This document shows, one piece after another, positions 44,660 through 54,830 of a DNA stretch of 64,000 nt; the first letter of the stretch is position 1, and each line of letters begins with the position of its first letter. A model generated the notes under the pieces. The model was not told the origin of the DNA, ran no database searches, and saw nothing but the letters and a program-made list of their open reading frames with translations. The translations under genes were made by a program, and so were the position numbers. Source of the stretch: Gonatopus flavifemur (taxonomy: Eukaryota > Arthropoda > Insecta > Hymenoptera > Dryinidae); the NCBI GenBank assembly GCA_018340375.1, contig JAFFJZ010000002.1, positions 21,346,001 to 21,410,000 of the forward strand, given 5' to 3'.

Positions 44660-45174
44660 GATCCCCCCTTGAGAAGAATCTGTGGTATCCACGTCCAACT
44701 TATCTGACATTTGTTTATATAATAACAATTTTAACCAAAATATCACTTTCACTCTGAAAATGTACACCACCGACGTTATTTCACCGTGTTATATTGACAA
44801 TCATAAGCCAAATTGTCTGTACAGCTCAGGTCACTGAAGCGAAAGTACGGTGTAAGATGCGCGGGTTCGATTCCCGCAACCTCCAAGGGTCGAGATGAAG
44901 TAAACTTTATAGGAGTGCGAGAGCGGTATAAACAAATAGGGGGAAAAGGAAAAAGAAGACGTTGGAATTTTTTTTTGTGAATAAATTCAAGCTTCTTTCA
45001 AGACATTTGTATACATTTTTCGAGACATCTTTAAGAAATTGTGAAGAACTCTTAATTTCTTCTTGAAGATGTTTCTGAGAAGTCTCCGAGAGATCTTTTA
45101 GAAATCTATCCATGTTGCATAAGACATCTTTTCGAATACGAAAAAATATCTTTTAGGATTCTAAAAGATTTCTT
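44611..45174. other. Spacer between mariner and next element
   Basis: Contains the tRNA-like sequence below and, at about 45000-45170, an AGACATCTTT/AAAAGATGTCT-rich stretch including CATGTTGCATAAGACATC, a motif repeated near 11430 (minus strand) and 47538. No gene. Confidence 0.45.
44819..44886 (+). repeat. tRNA-like sequence with perfect T-arm
   Basis: A T-arm is clear: stem GCGGG (44861-44865), loop TTCGATT, stem CCCGC (44873-44877), matching the B-box consensus. TACAGCTCAGG upstream resembles an A-box. D-, anticodon and acceptor stems do not pair convincingly, so this is probably a SINE head or decayed tRNA rather than a functional tRNA. Confidence 0.5.
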
Positions 45175-45576
45175 CCCAGGCAGCACTGAAACGTTTTGAG
45201 AACATTCACAAAACATGGTTGGAAATATACGAAACATGCAAAAAACGTCCCAGGACATTTTAAAAACGTTAGATGTATGTTTTGGAAACATGAAAATGTC
45301 CTAGGAAGTTTTATTTACGTTTTCGAGGGAGGTTATGGAAACATTTTACCGAACATGATTTAAAAACGTCGCATAAATGTTTTCCTTATTTCTTTCAATT
45401 ATTGAAATGTTCCAAAAATATTTCAAGAACATGAAAATAATGTTTTCAAAATCTAACAGGATGCATTAAAAAAAAAACGTTTTTAAAACATCCAGGATAT
45501 GATGTTTTCAGAATCAAATCTAGGAAACCAGAAACAAGTTTTTAAAATGTTCCGAGAATTTTCGGTGCTGTCTGGG
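45175..45576. mobile_element. Foldback element with CCCAGRCAGCAC ends
   Basis: The left CCCAGGCAGCACTGAAA and the right end, in reverse CCCAGACAGCACCGAAA, bracket 402 bp. TT flanks each side (45173-45174, 45577-45578). The interior is full of AAAACGT/ACGTTTT and GAACAT/ATGTTC motifs in both orientations. Confidence 0.87.
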
Positions 45577-45752
45577 TTTGCGCCTGTTTGGGTTCTTTTG
45601 ACAGGGAATATATCAAATATTTATCAATATAAAAACTCGATACTTTTCCTGTGTGAAATAATCATTTATATTCATGAATTCTCATCCCAGTGATGGGAAT
45701 TCTCAGGAGAATCGATTATTTATCAATGCTGTATACAAATCTATAGAAACTA

Positions 45753-47021
45753 TTAGGTGTTCAAGTTGAAACTCGGCTTTAAGTTTGTTGCATGAAACAA
45801 AATATTCGAACGCGTCGAATTCGTCCGCCATTTTGGATATATGTAGCGGGGACATTGCAGTTGTCATATCAGTCATTTTCAAGTAGTAATTTCCTGTGTA
45901 TCAATTTTATAAGATGGATTTCGATGAGCAACATCTACGCCATTGTATTCTATTCTGTTTTCAAATGAATAAAAATGCCGCTCAAGCTATGGAATTGATC
46001 GATACGACATTGGGTCAACATTCCGTGAGTCATTCAACAGTGAAAAAGTGGTTAACAAGATTTCGTAATGGAAATTTCAGTCTTGAGGACGATCCACGTC
46101 CAGGTGCAATCAAAAAATTTGAGGATGAAAAACTTGAAGTTTTACCGAATGAAAATCCATGTTAAACTCAAGAAGAGCTTGTAGAACAGTTAGGAGTTAC
46201 TCGTAAAGCAATTTCACTTCGATTGCATGCATTGGGAACAATACTGAAGGAAGGAAAATAAAGGGTTCCTCATAAACTGACGGAAGAGAATAAAAGACAA
46301 AGAGTTGCCATTTGCATGAATTTGCTTCCTCGGTTGAGGAAGAAGAATTTTCTGCATAAAATCATTACGAGTGATGAAAAATGGATTTTGTACGACAATC
46401 CTAAACGTAGAAAAGCATGGGTTGATCCGGGCCAGCCATCTACATCAGTTGAAAAACCGAATATTCATGCAAAGAAAGTTCTACTCTGTGTCTGGTGGGA
46501 TTGGAAAGGGATCATTAACACGAGCTTCTCGAACCTGGCCAAACTATCACAGCTGAGCGTTACCGGGCCCAGCTGGTCAAAATAAGTGATGCTCTGGAGG
46601 AAAAAATACCATTTACGGGGCAAGGAAGGCGAAAGGTGACGCTGCTGAATGATAATGTGCTGTCCACATACAGCAAAACCAACCCAAGAACTCATCTTCA
46701 ATTTACGCTGGGAAGTTTTACCTCATGCGGCATATTCACCAGACTCAGCTCCTTCTGATTATCACTTATTTAGATCAATGTCGTCATATTTGAAAGAACA
46801 GCACTTCATGCATATCGAAGATGTCCGGAAATGGCTGGATGACTATTTTGTTTCGAAACCACCAAGTTTCTATCGTGAAGGCATTCATCTACTACCCGAT
46901 AAATGGCAAAAGACTGTAGATAATAACGGCGAATATTTTAATTCATAATTCTTGAGAGAAGTATTTTTTTAATAAAATTGAATTTGACAAAAAAAAGCCG
47001 AATTTCAACTTGCACACCTAA
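45753..47021 (+). mobile_element. Second mariner transposon, inactivated
   Basis: The terminal repeats TTAGGTGTTCAAGTTG... and, in reverse, TTAGGTGTGCAAGTTG... match at 26 of 28 positions. TA precedes GGTG at both ends. About 1.27 kb. The end sequence GGTGTNCAAGT resembles what I recall for the mauritiana-type element Mos1, so it is a different lineage from the element 1.1 kb upstream. Confidence 0.92.
45914..46948 (+). pseudogene. Mariner transposase pseudogene
   Basis: Begins MDFDEQHLRHCILFCFQ with the helix-turn-helix region (STVKKWLTRFRNGNFSLED). Breaks visible: TAA at 46163-46165, TAA at 46259-46261 just before the VPHKLT linker motif, a frameshift at about 46518 and a second near 46660 that returns to the original frame. 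All three catalytic aspartate positions are still readable across frames ([29 protein letters not shown]). The remnant ends at the native-looking C terminus NNGEYFNS and TAA (46946-46948). Not functional; 345 codons from start to stop, the normal mariner length. Confidence 0.93.
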
Positions 47022-47212
47022 TGGATACACTTTCTATGAAAAAGAATCGATTCTCCCAAAAATCTCCATCACCATCTTCTCCCTATTTAGAAATAGTCCA
47101 AAAAATCATTCAACACATCTTGAAAAATCTTGAAAGGAGGCTTTTTTTTTATCAACGAAGATTTCAAAATTTTAAATTCACTGAAATTATACTGGCTTTT
47201 GATAGCACCCAC
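47022..47212. other. Short spacer
   Basis: AT-rich link between the second mariner and the next foldback element; nothing recognised. Confidence 0.4.
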
Positions 47213-47499
47213 CCCAGATAACACACGAAGAAGTTTTTTTCAAAAATAAGAATAGAGTTCTTCAAGAACTCTTCTCGAAGTAATGAATTCGTAAAGAAGT
47301 CTGGAAGAGGTCAATGTTTGGGACATTAACGAGTTCTTTGAGAGTACTAAAAGAATACTTTCAGCATTCTCAAAGAACACGTTAATGTCCCAAACATTGA
47401 ACCCCTCCAGAGCTCTTTATGAATTCATTAGTTCGAAAAGAGTTCTCGAAGAATTCCATTCTTGTTTTTAAAAAAGAATTCTTCGGGCGTCATCAGGGG
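47213..47499. mobile_element. Foldback element, CCCAGATAACACACGAAG family
   Basis: The left end CCCAGATAACACACGAAGAA and inner AATAAGAATAGAGTTCTTC are inverted at the right (GAATTCCATTCTTG, GAATTCTTCGGGCGTCATC). The central arms GTCAATGTTTGGGACATTAA and GAGTTCTTTGAGA are inverted at 47378-47400. The right terminus has diverged. Related to 28597-28683 and 55605-55897. Confidence 0.82.
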
Positions 47500-47769
47500 C
47501 AGTATAAGAACAGTTTGAGACGTCTAAAAGATGTCCATTCATGTTGCATAAGATTTCTTGCATTGTTCTTAATTATTTCTGAAGATATCTTCAAGTCAAC
47601 GAGTGATGTGCGGGCGGTAAATACTCGAGTGAAAAGATTCTAAGAATTGTATATAATTTCTATATAAAGTATATATAATTTTGAAAATTTTCCCATTCGA
47701 ATCGCACGGCAAGATGAAAAACCGAGGGCACCGTAATCGCAGCGATACGTTACTTTTTTACCTCAGGGG
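47500..47769. other. Spacer with dispersed repeat fragments
   Basis: Includes CATGTTGCATAAG (about 47538) and, at 47648-47705, a TTGTATATAATTTCTATATA block repeated near 42337. The TATA-like sequence here is therefore repeat-derived and I do not treat it as a core promoter. Confidence 0.45.
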
Positions 47770-48702
47770 CATAGGCCGTATGCCGTTGTTGAGTAGCGGC
47801 GTTGATTGGCCGCTTGGGCGTTTTGAAGGGTCGAAAAAGAGAGAAGAGTTTAAAGCAAGTATCGCGAGAGGGCGCACCCCGTCCGTACACTTCACTCTCG
47901 TGTGTGCCGAGTTGAACCGAGAGATCTCTCAATTCTCAATGGCGACGAAGACGTATCACCTACGGGCCGAGCCGTGCACGGTAGCGCAAAGCTCAACCGT
48001 ATCGCGTCTCGTCAACAAATATTCACCGAACAATTCGTCGACAAGTTATTTAACTTAATTCGATCGAAAGTTTGTTGTGTTTTGTTTTGTCTCTCGTTAT
48101 ACATAAAAATAATACTCCTCCTTGAGTGCCTAGCTCGTTGATTCTTTCGTACCGTCCTCTAAGGATTTCTCCGTTGCCTGTTTCGTCGTTGTGTTTTTTT
48201 TATCATCATCAGCATCATCTTCGTGTCGTCATTGCGACAATCCAGTGCCGTGTATTCGAAAAAGCTCATATACATGTATTATCACGATTATCGCCAGTTC
48301 GACGGATCATCCGAAGCAATAATACAGTGAACTCTCGTCGATTCAAGTTAGTGCCCAGGGGACTGAAAAGAGAAGAAAAAAAAGGAAAAGAGGGAGAGGA
48401 AAGGAAGAGAAGATTAAGGACCTAAACAAATAACCGAAAATATCATGTAGAATGCTAGTGAGTTGTGTGTGTGTATTATTGTTGTGCGTACGTGAGCGCG
48501 TGGGTGTGTTGTGAAATGTGCCTGAGCTACGATTATCCAGAGCTGCGGAAGAGTTGACACTTTTCTTCGGAGCATGGATCGTTTAGAGCCTTCTCGTCAT
48601 CCGCGGGAAAGCGCAGCGTCCTCCCGCCAACGATAAACAATTTTTTCACATTTAGGAGCACATGTGTATCATCGATATTCTATCAACGAAAAAACATACA
48701 AG
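47770..48702 (+). promoter_or_regulatory. Candidate promoter and 5' UTR exon region of a plus-strand gene
   Basis: Base composition changes sharply to CpG-richer sequence (for example GAGTAGCGGCGTTGATTGGC, CGCGAGAGGGCGCACCCC, ACGGGCCGAGCCGTGC) with no inverted-repeat elements. This is typical of the 5' region of a broadly or developmentally expressed insect gene. ACAAG|GTGAAT at 48702 could be a splice donor for a 59-nt intron ending TTGTACAG at 48761. The 125-codon frame from 47681 has no known domain. TSS unknown. Confidence 0.4.
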
Positions 48703-48764
48703 GTGAATAATCTTGTTGTATTTTATCTCATTCATTTGATTCATCTGCGCCGATTGTACAGGAA

Positions 48765-48822
48765 ATGACTGGAGCAGGAGGAGGAGGAGGAGGAGGAGGT
48801 GATGGAGGAAAAGGAAGAAGAG
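48765..48822 (+). CDS. Possible first coding exon, Gly-rich N terminus (partial gene)
   Basis: After an acceptor-like CCGATTGTACAG, GAAATG starts MTGAGGGGGGGDGGKGRR, then AGAG|GTACAC could be a donor after 19 full codons and one base (phase 1). If not spliced there, the frame continues 39 more codons of ordinary sequence to TGA. A poly-Gly, Lys/Arg-ending N terminus is common at starts of regulatory proteins, but I do not recognise the gene. The GGA repeat alone could also generate this by chance. Later exons would lie more than 15 kb downstream, outside the window. Confidence 0.3.
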
Positions 48823-50330
48823 GTACACACAATTATACAGGCTCACATTTTCCATCCACCTCCCCCTTGTTAGAAAACATCATCTCTCGACGATTGATTG
48901 AAAAAAGGGTGTCTGATAATTGTAAAATCCAGCATAAGGAATGAGAAGACCTTTTTCAAAGTCTTTCTCCTTTCTTTTTGTCCTACAATGTTTACGCGTC
49001 TCTTCTCTTTGTCGGTGTTTTCTTTCTTGCGTCCCTCTCTGTACTCTTTTTCTTCATCCTGTTTCTTCTGTCTTTTTTCTTTTTTCTTCTCTTTTTCCTC
49101 TGCGTAGCCACTCTCCAGGGCAGTCTCGAGGCAAGCAGGCAACGCAAGGCGCGCGTATGCCGAAACCGAAATCGAGAGCTCCCTTTCTCGACATACCTGC
49201 TGCTGCTGCTTTTTACTATACACTCCACCATAGAACTTTGAGAGTGGAAAAAGAGAGAAAAGTGTAAGAGCAGCACGACTTCTCTCTGTATTCTCTCTCT
49301 AGACTTGCCCCGCGTTCGTTGAACGTTCATTTTTTTTTCTTTCTTCCTTTTTTACTGCTTTCACATCGAGCGCAAGGTGAACTGAGTTGAGATGAATTTT
49401 TCACTTCAACTTCATCTTTTCAATATGTTTATGCCTGTTTATATACGTTAAAAAAAGAAAAAGAACATTTATAGCCAACGTTGCAATGTTTCAATTAGAA
49501 TAAGCAAAAAAAACGTACCAATTAATGAGTTTCGCGTTACAAGAAAAGATGTTGAAATTGATGTATAAAATTTACAGCAAATTTACATTGAATAACGACT
49601 TACGAATTCTATATGACTGGAGTGAATGTCATTATTTATCTGTTTTCGTTTGTACGGCTCGTATTGAAATTTCGATGCTCGCAATTTTTCATCGCAAATT
49701 ATTTCGAGTACACGATAATTGCGTTATCGGGTAAAAAGCAGATATTTATCATTTATTCTTGTGATATAATTTTTCATCTTGGAACTTTATAATACACGGT
49801 TATATATGCGGTGCTGTAAAATTCCTGCACATTCAATGTAACACGTTATCCCTTGCGAATAACCGAGGCACATGTGTGCAGTGGTTAAATTTAATCCATG
49901 ATGTTTCGATTTGATAAGTTCAAGAACAACCCACGTATAAACATCGGTTCTCAAATCCCTTACAGAAGAACGATATTCAACGGAAGTGGATTGATCCCTT
50001 TTTCGAACTTTTCGTTGCCTTGTTGCTCATCTTCGTTGAGCATTACGCGCAAAATTTTCCGCAGCAACATTTTTCCACCATCTTCAAACTTATCCTGGTT
50101 GTGATTTTCTCTACATCGCCGGAAAGGTTCAGTGATGTAAAAACATCAACGATTAGCCATAGATTGGGAATTCTTAAAATATTATAGAATATACAAGTTC
50201 AGTGGAATTTGACGCTTACCCCACTAGATTCCCCTATTTATCCCTCTTATCTCGATCCTGCTTGTGCAGGGATAAGGACGCGGAGCTTGACTATCAGCAA
50301 AAATTGTTGGGAAAACGTTACGTGTGAGCA
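48823..50330. other. Possible first-intron sequence, then spacer
   Basis: 48950-49350 is pyrimidine-rich with CG-containing stretches, unlike the AT-rich spacers elsewhere. Overlapping frames of 87-117 codons on both strands come from this biased composition and carry no domain. From about 49400 the sequence returns to AT-rich with nothing recognised. A small hairpin (CTTATCTCGATCCTG...CAGGGATAAG) lies at about 50248-50278. Confidence 0.4.
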
Positions 50331-51118
50331 CCTGACTGGAAATTATCATCGGGTCAACCCAACATATGATGAGGACCTAGCAAGGTCATCCGAAATGAGG
50401 TGTACCTTTTAAGGTCCTAATTAGGGTTAGGTATGGATCACCCATGCAGGGATGAGCTTATTTGGTCCTAATCAGGATTCTCTTGTATTCTCATCAGGAC
50501 CTTGTTAGTCCATCTTCTGAAGATGACAAACGTAGTTAAATGGAGAAAATACAAAAATATAAAGTCTTGATTTTAAATTAAATATTCTTGATTCAAATAT
50601 ACCTTTCTTGGACTAGATAATATTGCTAAACGGATTTCGACTGTACATATGTTTTCAATAAGATCGATTCCTGCCAAATGATCTATTTTTCAGTGCTGTT
50701 GACTGTTCTGATCAGATACTTTAACATCCAACGCATTACATATAATTGAATCTTTGTAAATGTACTCAGAACTGGAAAACGGTTATCTGATACGAACGGA
50801 TAGTCACTAGGCCTCCGAACACACGAAGAAAGAAATAACGCATATAAAAAAGAGAAACGGTTACTTGATGTGAATGAAACTGATTTGATATAGTCAATTT
50901 CAACCACGTTGAATCTCTTTTATACTTGGTTTTGTCTTGTATTTCACGCTGATATTATAATTTTGATTCATTTCGGAGGTGCTGGTATGGAATTCCCCAT
51001 CAAATCTTAATTAGTCTTTCCTGATAAGGTCTTTATAATAGTGAAGCGTAACCTTATCAGGACCTAGGCCGGATCAAGGTTTGCCTGATCTGGTCCATAC
51101 AATAAATTTCCAGTCAGG
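50331..51118. mobile_element. Probable inverted-ended element, CCTGACTGGAAATT ends
   Basis: CCTGACTGGAAATTATC at the left matches CCTGACTGGAAATTTAT read in reverse from the right. GGTCCTAATTAGGGTT, GGTCCTAATCAGGATT and CCTTATCAGGACC motifs occur in both orientations near each end, as in subterminal repeats. No TSD could be settled and no transposase frame is present. Confidence 0.55.
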
Positions 51119-52170
51119 CAGATTTGGTAAAAAAATGAAAGCAGAGCTACGAGATGATGGAAAGTTAGAGTATAGGAGATCTGATGGAATATATATCACC
51201 CGCTTTGAATTGCACTTGGTTACAAAACATGAATGATTGATCACCCCGTAAGTGAATTACCGTGGAATGATCAATCAATTCTCACTCAATACAAGAGCAG
51301 GATCCATGATCGACGATCTATTAAATCACTGAGAAGGTATTCATCGATGATGTTTGCAAAATTGTTCGGCAAATAAGAGATATATAGTCAAACTTCCAGC
51401 AACAATCCGCGTATTTTTCGAAATATTTCTTCAACCACAAGTGCATCTATAGGACACGGAGAGAAATAATGTTTCAAATATCACTACGTTTTGTATTGAA
51501 GTAGCAGGATAAGTGAAATAGTATAAGTTTGTACAACACAGTGTAGTAAAAATTCGCACGTAATGATTTGAAAAATCTTTTAATTTGGACCTACTTCACA
51601 GCATAAAGCATGAATTTTCACTACACTGTCCCTAGTGGAAATTATGATTGGGAATTAGATGAGCCTCAGCTAGTTTTTCCAGATGTTAGGTTGGTTTCTA
51701 GCTAGTTTTGTAACGCACTTTCTAGCCTCTGCCCATCCACATGCCCCAGGGAATTGCTAGAATGTTGTTCAAATTGGTAATTAGAATTGTGAAATCATCT
51801 GTTTTCTGTAACAACACACCTATGAATAAAGTAACAATGTATTTTGACATGTAATCTCCAGTCAAGAACGTTGCTTTTGAATTTATCTCCATAAAAAAAT
51901 CCTGAGGGACAAATTGAAACGTTGAGGCTTCCTTTTATCCCTCTGACCGTGTTGATGGACTGTCAATGTTACTACATGTTACGATCAGTTGACGCATGAA
52001 AAATCTACATAAACCAACTAAACTGTTTGGACACTAAACTTAAATTGGCTGAAGTGTGTTATCCGGTTGCCCCCACGTGGGTCCCATCTAGTACCTGCAT
52101 GGTAAATCGGACGCCTAGACAAAGTTCTACCAGGGTTGTTGCAAAAAGTTACACCATTCCGCTTATCCTG
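51119..52170. other. Spacer with partial repeats
   Basis: No gene. CACGGAGAGAAATAATG at about 51458 is a MITE-type left end, and TTTTCACTACACTGTCC near 51620 may be a remnant of its right side. Confidence 0.4.
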
Positions 52171-52394
52171 CTACCGCAGCGAGAGAAAAAGCATGCTCTA
52201 AACGCAAGGGAGCACTTCACGCTTCTAACGCTGTTGTTATAACGTGCGTTAAACGCATGAATCCATGCTTTTTGAGTATGAGTCCCATGCCTTCTAAGCA
52301 TGTTGCCATGCGTTAAAAGCACGTTATAACAACAGCGTTAGAAGCGCGAAGGCCTCCCTTACGTTTAGAGCATGTTTTTTCTCTCGGTGTGTAG
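52171..52394. mobile_element. Long-hairpin MITE with TACNCACCGAGAGAAAAA ends
   Basis: Arms of about 90 bp: CAGCGAGAGAAAAAGCATGC, GCTCTAAACGCAAGGGAG and CTTCTAACGCTGTTGTTATA at the left are matched, inverted, at the right (52305-52394). Only a handful of arm differences are seen. The interior repeats GCATG motifs. Non-coding; the plus-strand frame overlapping it is an artefact. Confidence 0.88.
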
Positions 52395-52690
52395 TACAAA
52401 ATGTTGTAATATTTGAAATCTCATTTTTCTCCGTGTAGCATCAGCCGGTTGTCCAACTTTTATCGATAATTCAAACGCCTGAAATGTGTAGTCGAATGCT
52501 TCTAAATCGGGTTGCCATAAGAACAGGACTTGAGGGGATAGTGGCGTTGAAACAAGAGCCAAATTTTTCGTGCGAGATATCTCAAAAGAACTTCCACGTT
52601 CTCATAATATCGCTCTATGTACCATTTCTTGAATGGCCATAGAAATGACATGTAGAGTCATTTTCTGAGATCATTGAAGGAGTTTTGCAA
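52395..52690. other. Spacer
   Basis: A single TTTTTCTCCGTGTAG near 52426 looks like a MITE right end without partner. No gene. Confidence 0.4.
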
Positions 52691-53172
52691 CCCAGTTGAA
52701 AATTCCCGGATGAATGGAATCGCGAAATTCGCATGCGGACTCGGATCCCTATCCGGGACCATTTGGGTTCCCACCCAAGACCCGTATTGTCTTTCCAGGT
52801 TCTGTACGGAATCCTTCAATGAAACTCAAACTAGCAGCCAATTGGTATAACATTTTGCACAATACTTCCATCAAAAAGTTAAGCATTTCAAACATTTAGT
52901 GGGATGCTATTCAATCGATTTCAAAAGTGAACAAAGCTTTTACCATGTTTAATGGAAAGTTACAACAATCGGCTGATAATTTCAGCTTCAGGATCCTTCA
53001 GGTTGCGGTCTAGGACTACCCGGGTTCCCACTTGACAGAACCCTGAGCGGTTTCGGCCAGGATCTGGAAGAACAACACGGGTTCCTCGGTGGAAACCCGA
53101 CTGGCCTCGGGTGAGAATCCAAGTCCGCAAGCGAATTTCGCAACCCCATTCATCCGGTAATTTTCAACTGGG
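52691..53172. mobile_element. Foldback element with CCCAGTTGAAAATT ends
   Basis: The left CCCAGTTGAAAATTCCCGGA and the right end, in reverse CCCAGTTGAAAATTACCGGA, continue through TGAATGGRRT-GCGAAATTCGC for about 45 bp. AA lies on both sides (52689-52690, 53173-53174). Subterminal GGGTTCCCAC and GGGACC motifs are also inverted. 482 bp, non-coding. Confidence 0.9.
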
Positions 53173-53490
53173 AAGATCTTACACGAACAATTTAGCTAGT
53201 GTCACGCCTGCTAGGCGTAAACGACAACACCTGTTTGATAGCATTACGGGTTTCAGTTTCGGCTCTATTCTACAACCAGTGGATGAGAAATTGATGAATT
53301 GCAGGACCTGCAAATCCTTGGTTAAAAAAAGAGCCCGTGTGGAAATGAATTCTTGGTGGCAGTTTGGGCCAAACTAGGCGTCCTCGTTTCATTTCAAGCC
53401 TAGACAGGATTGTCACGCACTCATCTTCAGGGCCCGCATAGTATTCCCAACTTGGGCCTGAAGGCGACTAAGCCCCTTAGTGGCTAAGGT
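53173..53490. other. Spacer without recognised features
   Basis: Moderately higher GC than average; an 88-codon plus-strand frame (from 53111) shows no recognisable domain and begins inside the preceding element. Confidence 0.4.
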
Positions 53491-53492
53491 TA

Positions 53493-53717
53493 CACGCAGA
53501 AAAATATATTTTCAAAAGTCCCATAATTTATTGAGGATCAGCGCCAGTCTGTGATGAATGAAATTTTTTATCTCAATATAGTACTGTAATTTCTTGTAGA
53601 AATACATCTAATTATGGGAGTTTTTAAAGCCAATTTAAGTCAGAACTCTATCTGTCACAGACTGGCGCTGATCCTCAATAAATTATGGTACTTTTCAACA
53701 CATCTGTTTTCTGCGTA
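53493..53717. mobile_element. TA-flanked MITE, CACGCAGAAAA family, copy 2
   Basis: Same family as 8114-8348: ends CACGCAGAAAA..., TTGAGGATCAGCGCCAGTCT in both arms, and TTTCTTGTAGAAATAC centrally. TA is present on both sides (53491-53492, 53718-53719). The last terminal base has changed (CTGCGTA). Confidence 0.9.
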
Positions 53718-54065
53718 TAGGACATCCTAAGTTTGGATACCCAATATAAGCTCATGCGGGGCCTATATTCAATACAGGACGCCCGGAAAAATGTCCACGC
53801 GGGAGAAGACTCACGTGCTGTCTTTTCAACTAAGGATTCATAAACTTTGGGCAAATTCTTCAGAATATTCGGTCCTTCAAAATTAGATCGGAAATCTGTA
53901 CAAAGTCAAGAATAAGGAATTTATGGTGAAGTTTCCAAAGACTTTTGGTAGATCCTTCGTAATTTACGAACATTCGCAGCGTCTTTCTCTACCACGATAA
54001 CGGCAGGTTCCAGGTACAAAATTGTTCTATAATTTCCTATCAAAAAAAAAAGCTGATATATACCC

Positions 54066-54294
54066 AGTGAAGAAAACTTTGCTAAAAAAGTACCATATTT
54101 TATAGTATTCGATGATTACTTTCATCTACATTGAATTATTCACGTGGAAATATCTACTATACTTCTCCAGGGAAGTCCAAGCAAGTATGGTACTTTTAGA
54201 AAGTATTTTCACGTGATTATTTTGATTTGGACAAGAGTAATGCTCGAATGTTATGAAGTATGGTACTTTCTCAGTAGCTCGTTTTCTCCGTGTG
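54066..54294. mobile_element. Probable CAC-type foldback MITE
   Basis: Left CAGTGAAGAAAAC and right, in reverse, CACACGGAGAAAACGAGC. AAAGTACCATA near the left is inverted at about 54257-54273 (TATGGTACTTTCTC), with a third copy at about 54186. The ends are imperfect, so limits are approximate. Confidence 0.6.
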
Positions 54295-54830
54295 CAGCAG
54301 ACATGCTACATGATGTTGTGTTCTATAAAATTCCACATTACCCGATGGATAAATATGACATAGATCTCCATGTGAGAATTTAGCGATTTCGCCAATGTTG
54401 ACCACGGGCAATGGCTTGGGCCAAGCGTGACAGCCAAGTGTAGGGGATTTATATTGAGCCAACGTTGATTGACTATAGAAGTAATATCGTGCCCGCGTCG
54501 GCAATGCAAAGATGACAAGTGATGAAACAGTGTTGGCGGAAAGTTGTACCAGCATTGGTTCAAAACTGAACCAACATTGGTTTCATAGCAAAAGTTTTGT
54601 ATCAGCCAATCATGGTAGAACGATTGAATTGAGCCTACGTTAACATTGGCGAAACATTGGCAACTTTCCACCACCGTTGCCCCAGGCGTCGAAATTGAGC
54701 ATCGGTAATTGCTGAAACGATGTTATCATTTCAATGCTCAGTCAGGTTTTTTTCCAAGGCTTCGCCAATGCTCTCCAGGGTTGGGTCAGCCTTGCGCCAC
54801 TGGTAAATTTTTACGTGGGCCACTTTACTA
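54295..54830 (-). repeat. GGCCAATGTTGG-type element fragment with GAAATGATAACATC core
   Basis: On the minus strand it starts CCCACGTAAAAATTTACCAG, GCGCAAGG and CCAATG motifs as in 28934-29211. It has the same near-palindromic core (54713-54733, arms TGAAACGAT / ATCATTTCA). Repeated AACATTGG, CCAACGTTG and CAATGTTG occur throughout. The far end is not identified. The 94- and 122-codon minus-strand frames here are repeat artefacts. Confidence 0.6.

Noticed and set aside
44819..44886. Functional tRNA gene
   Set aside because: Only the T-arm pairs well; the other stems do not form.
47657..47670. TATATAAAG as a core-promoter TATA box
   Set aside because: The surrounding 55 bp is repeated near 42337, so the TATA-like word belongs to a dispersed repeat.
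47681..48058. 125-codon plus-strand frame
   Set aside because: No recognisable domain; the frame follows from the CpG-richer composition of the candidate 5' UTR region.
48870..49330. Frames of 87-117 codons on both strands
   Set aside because: Biased pyrimidine/purine composition keeps several frames open at once; charged, low-complexity products without domains.
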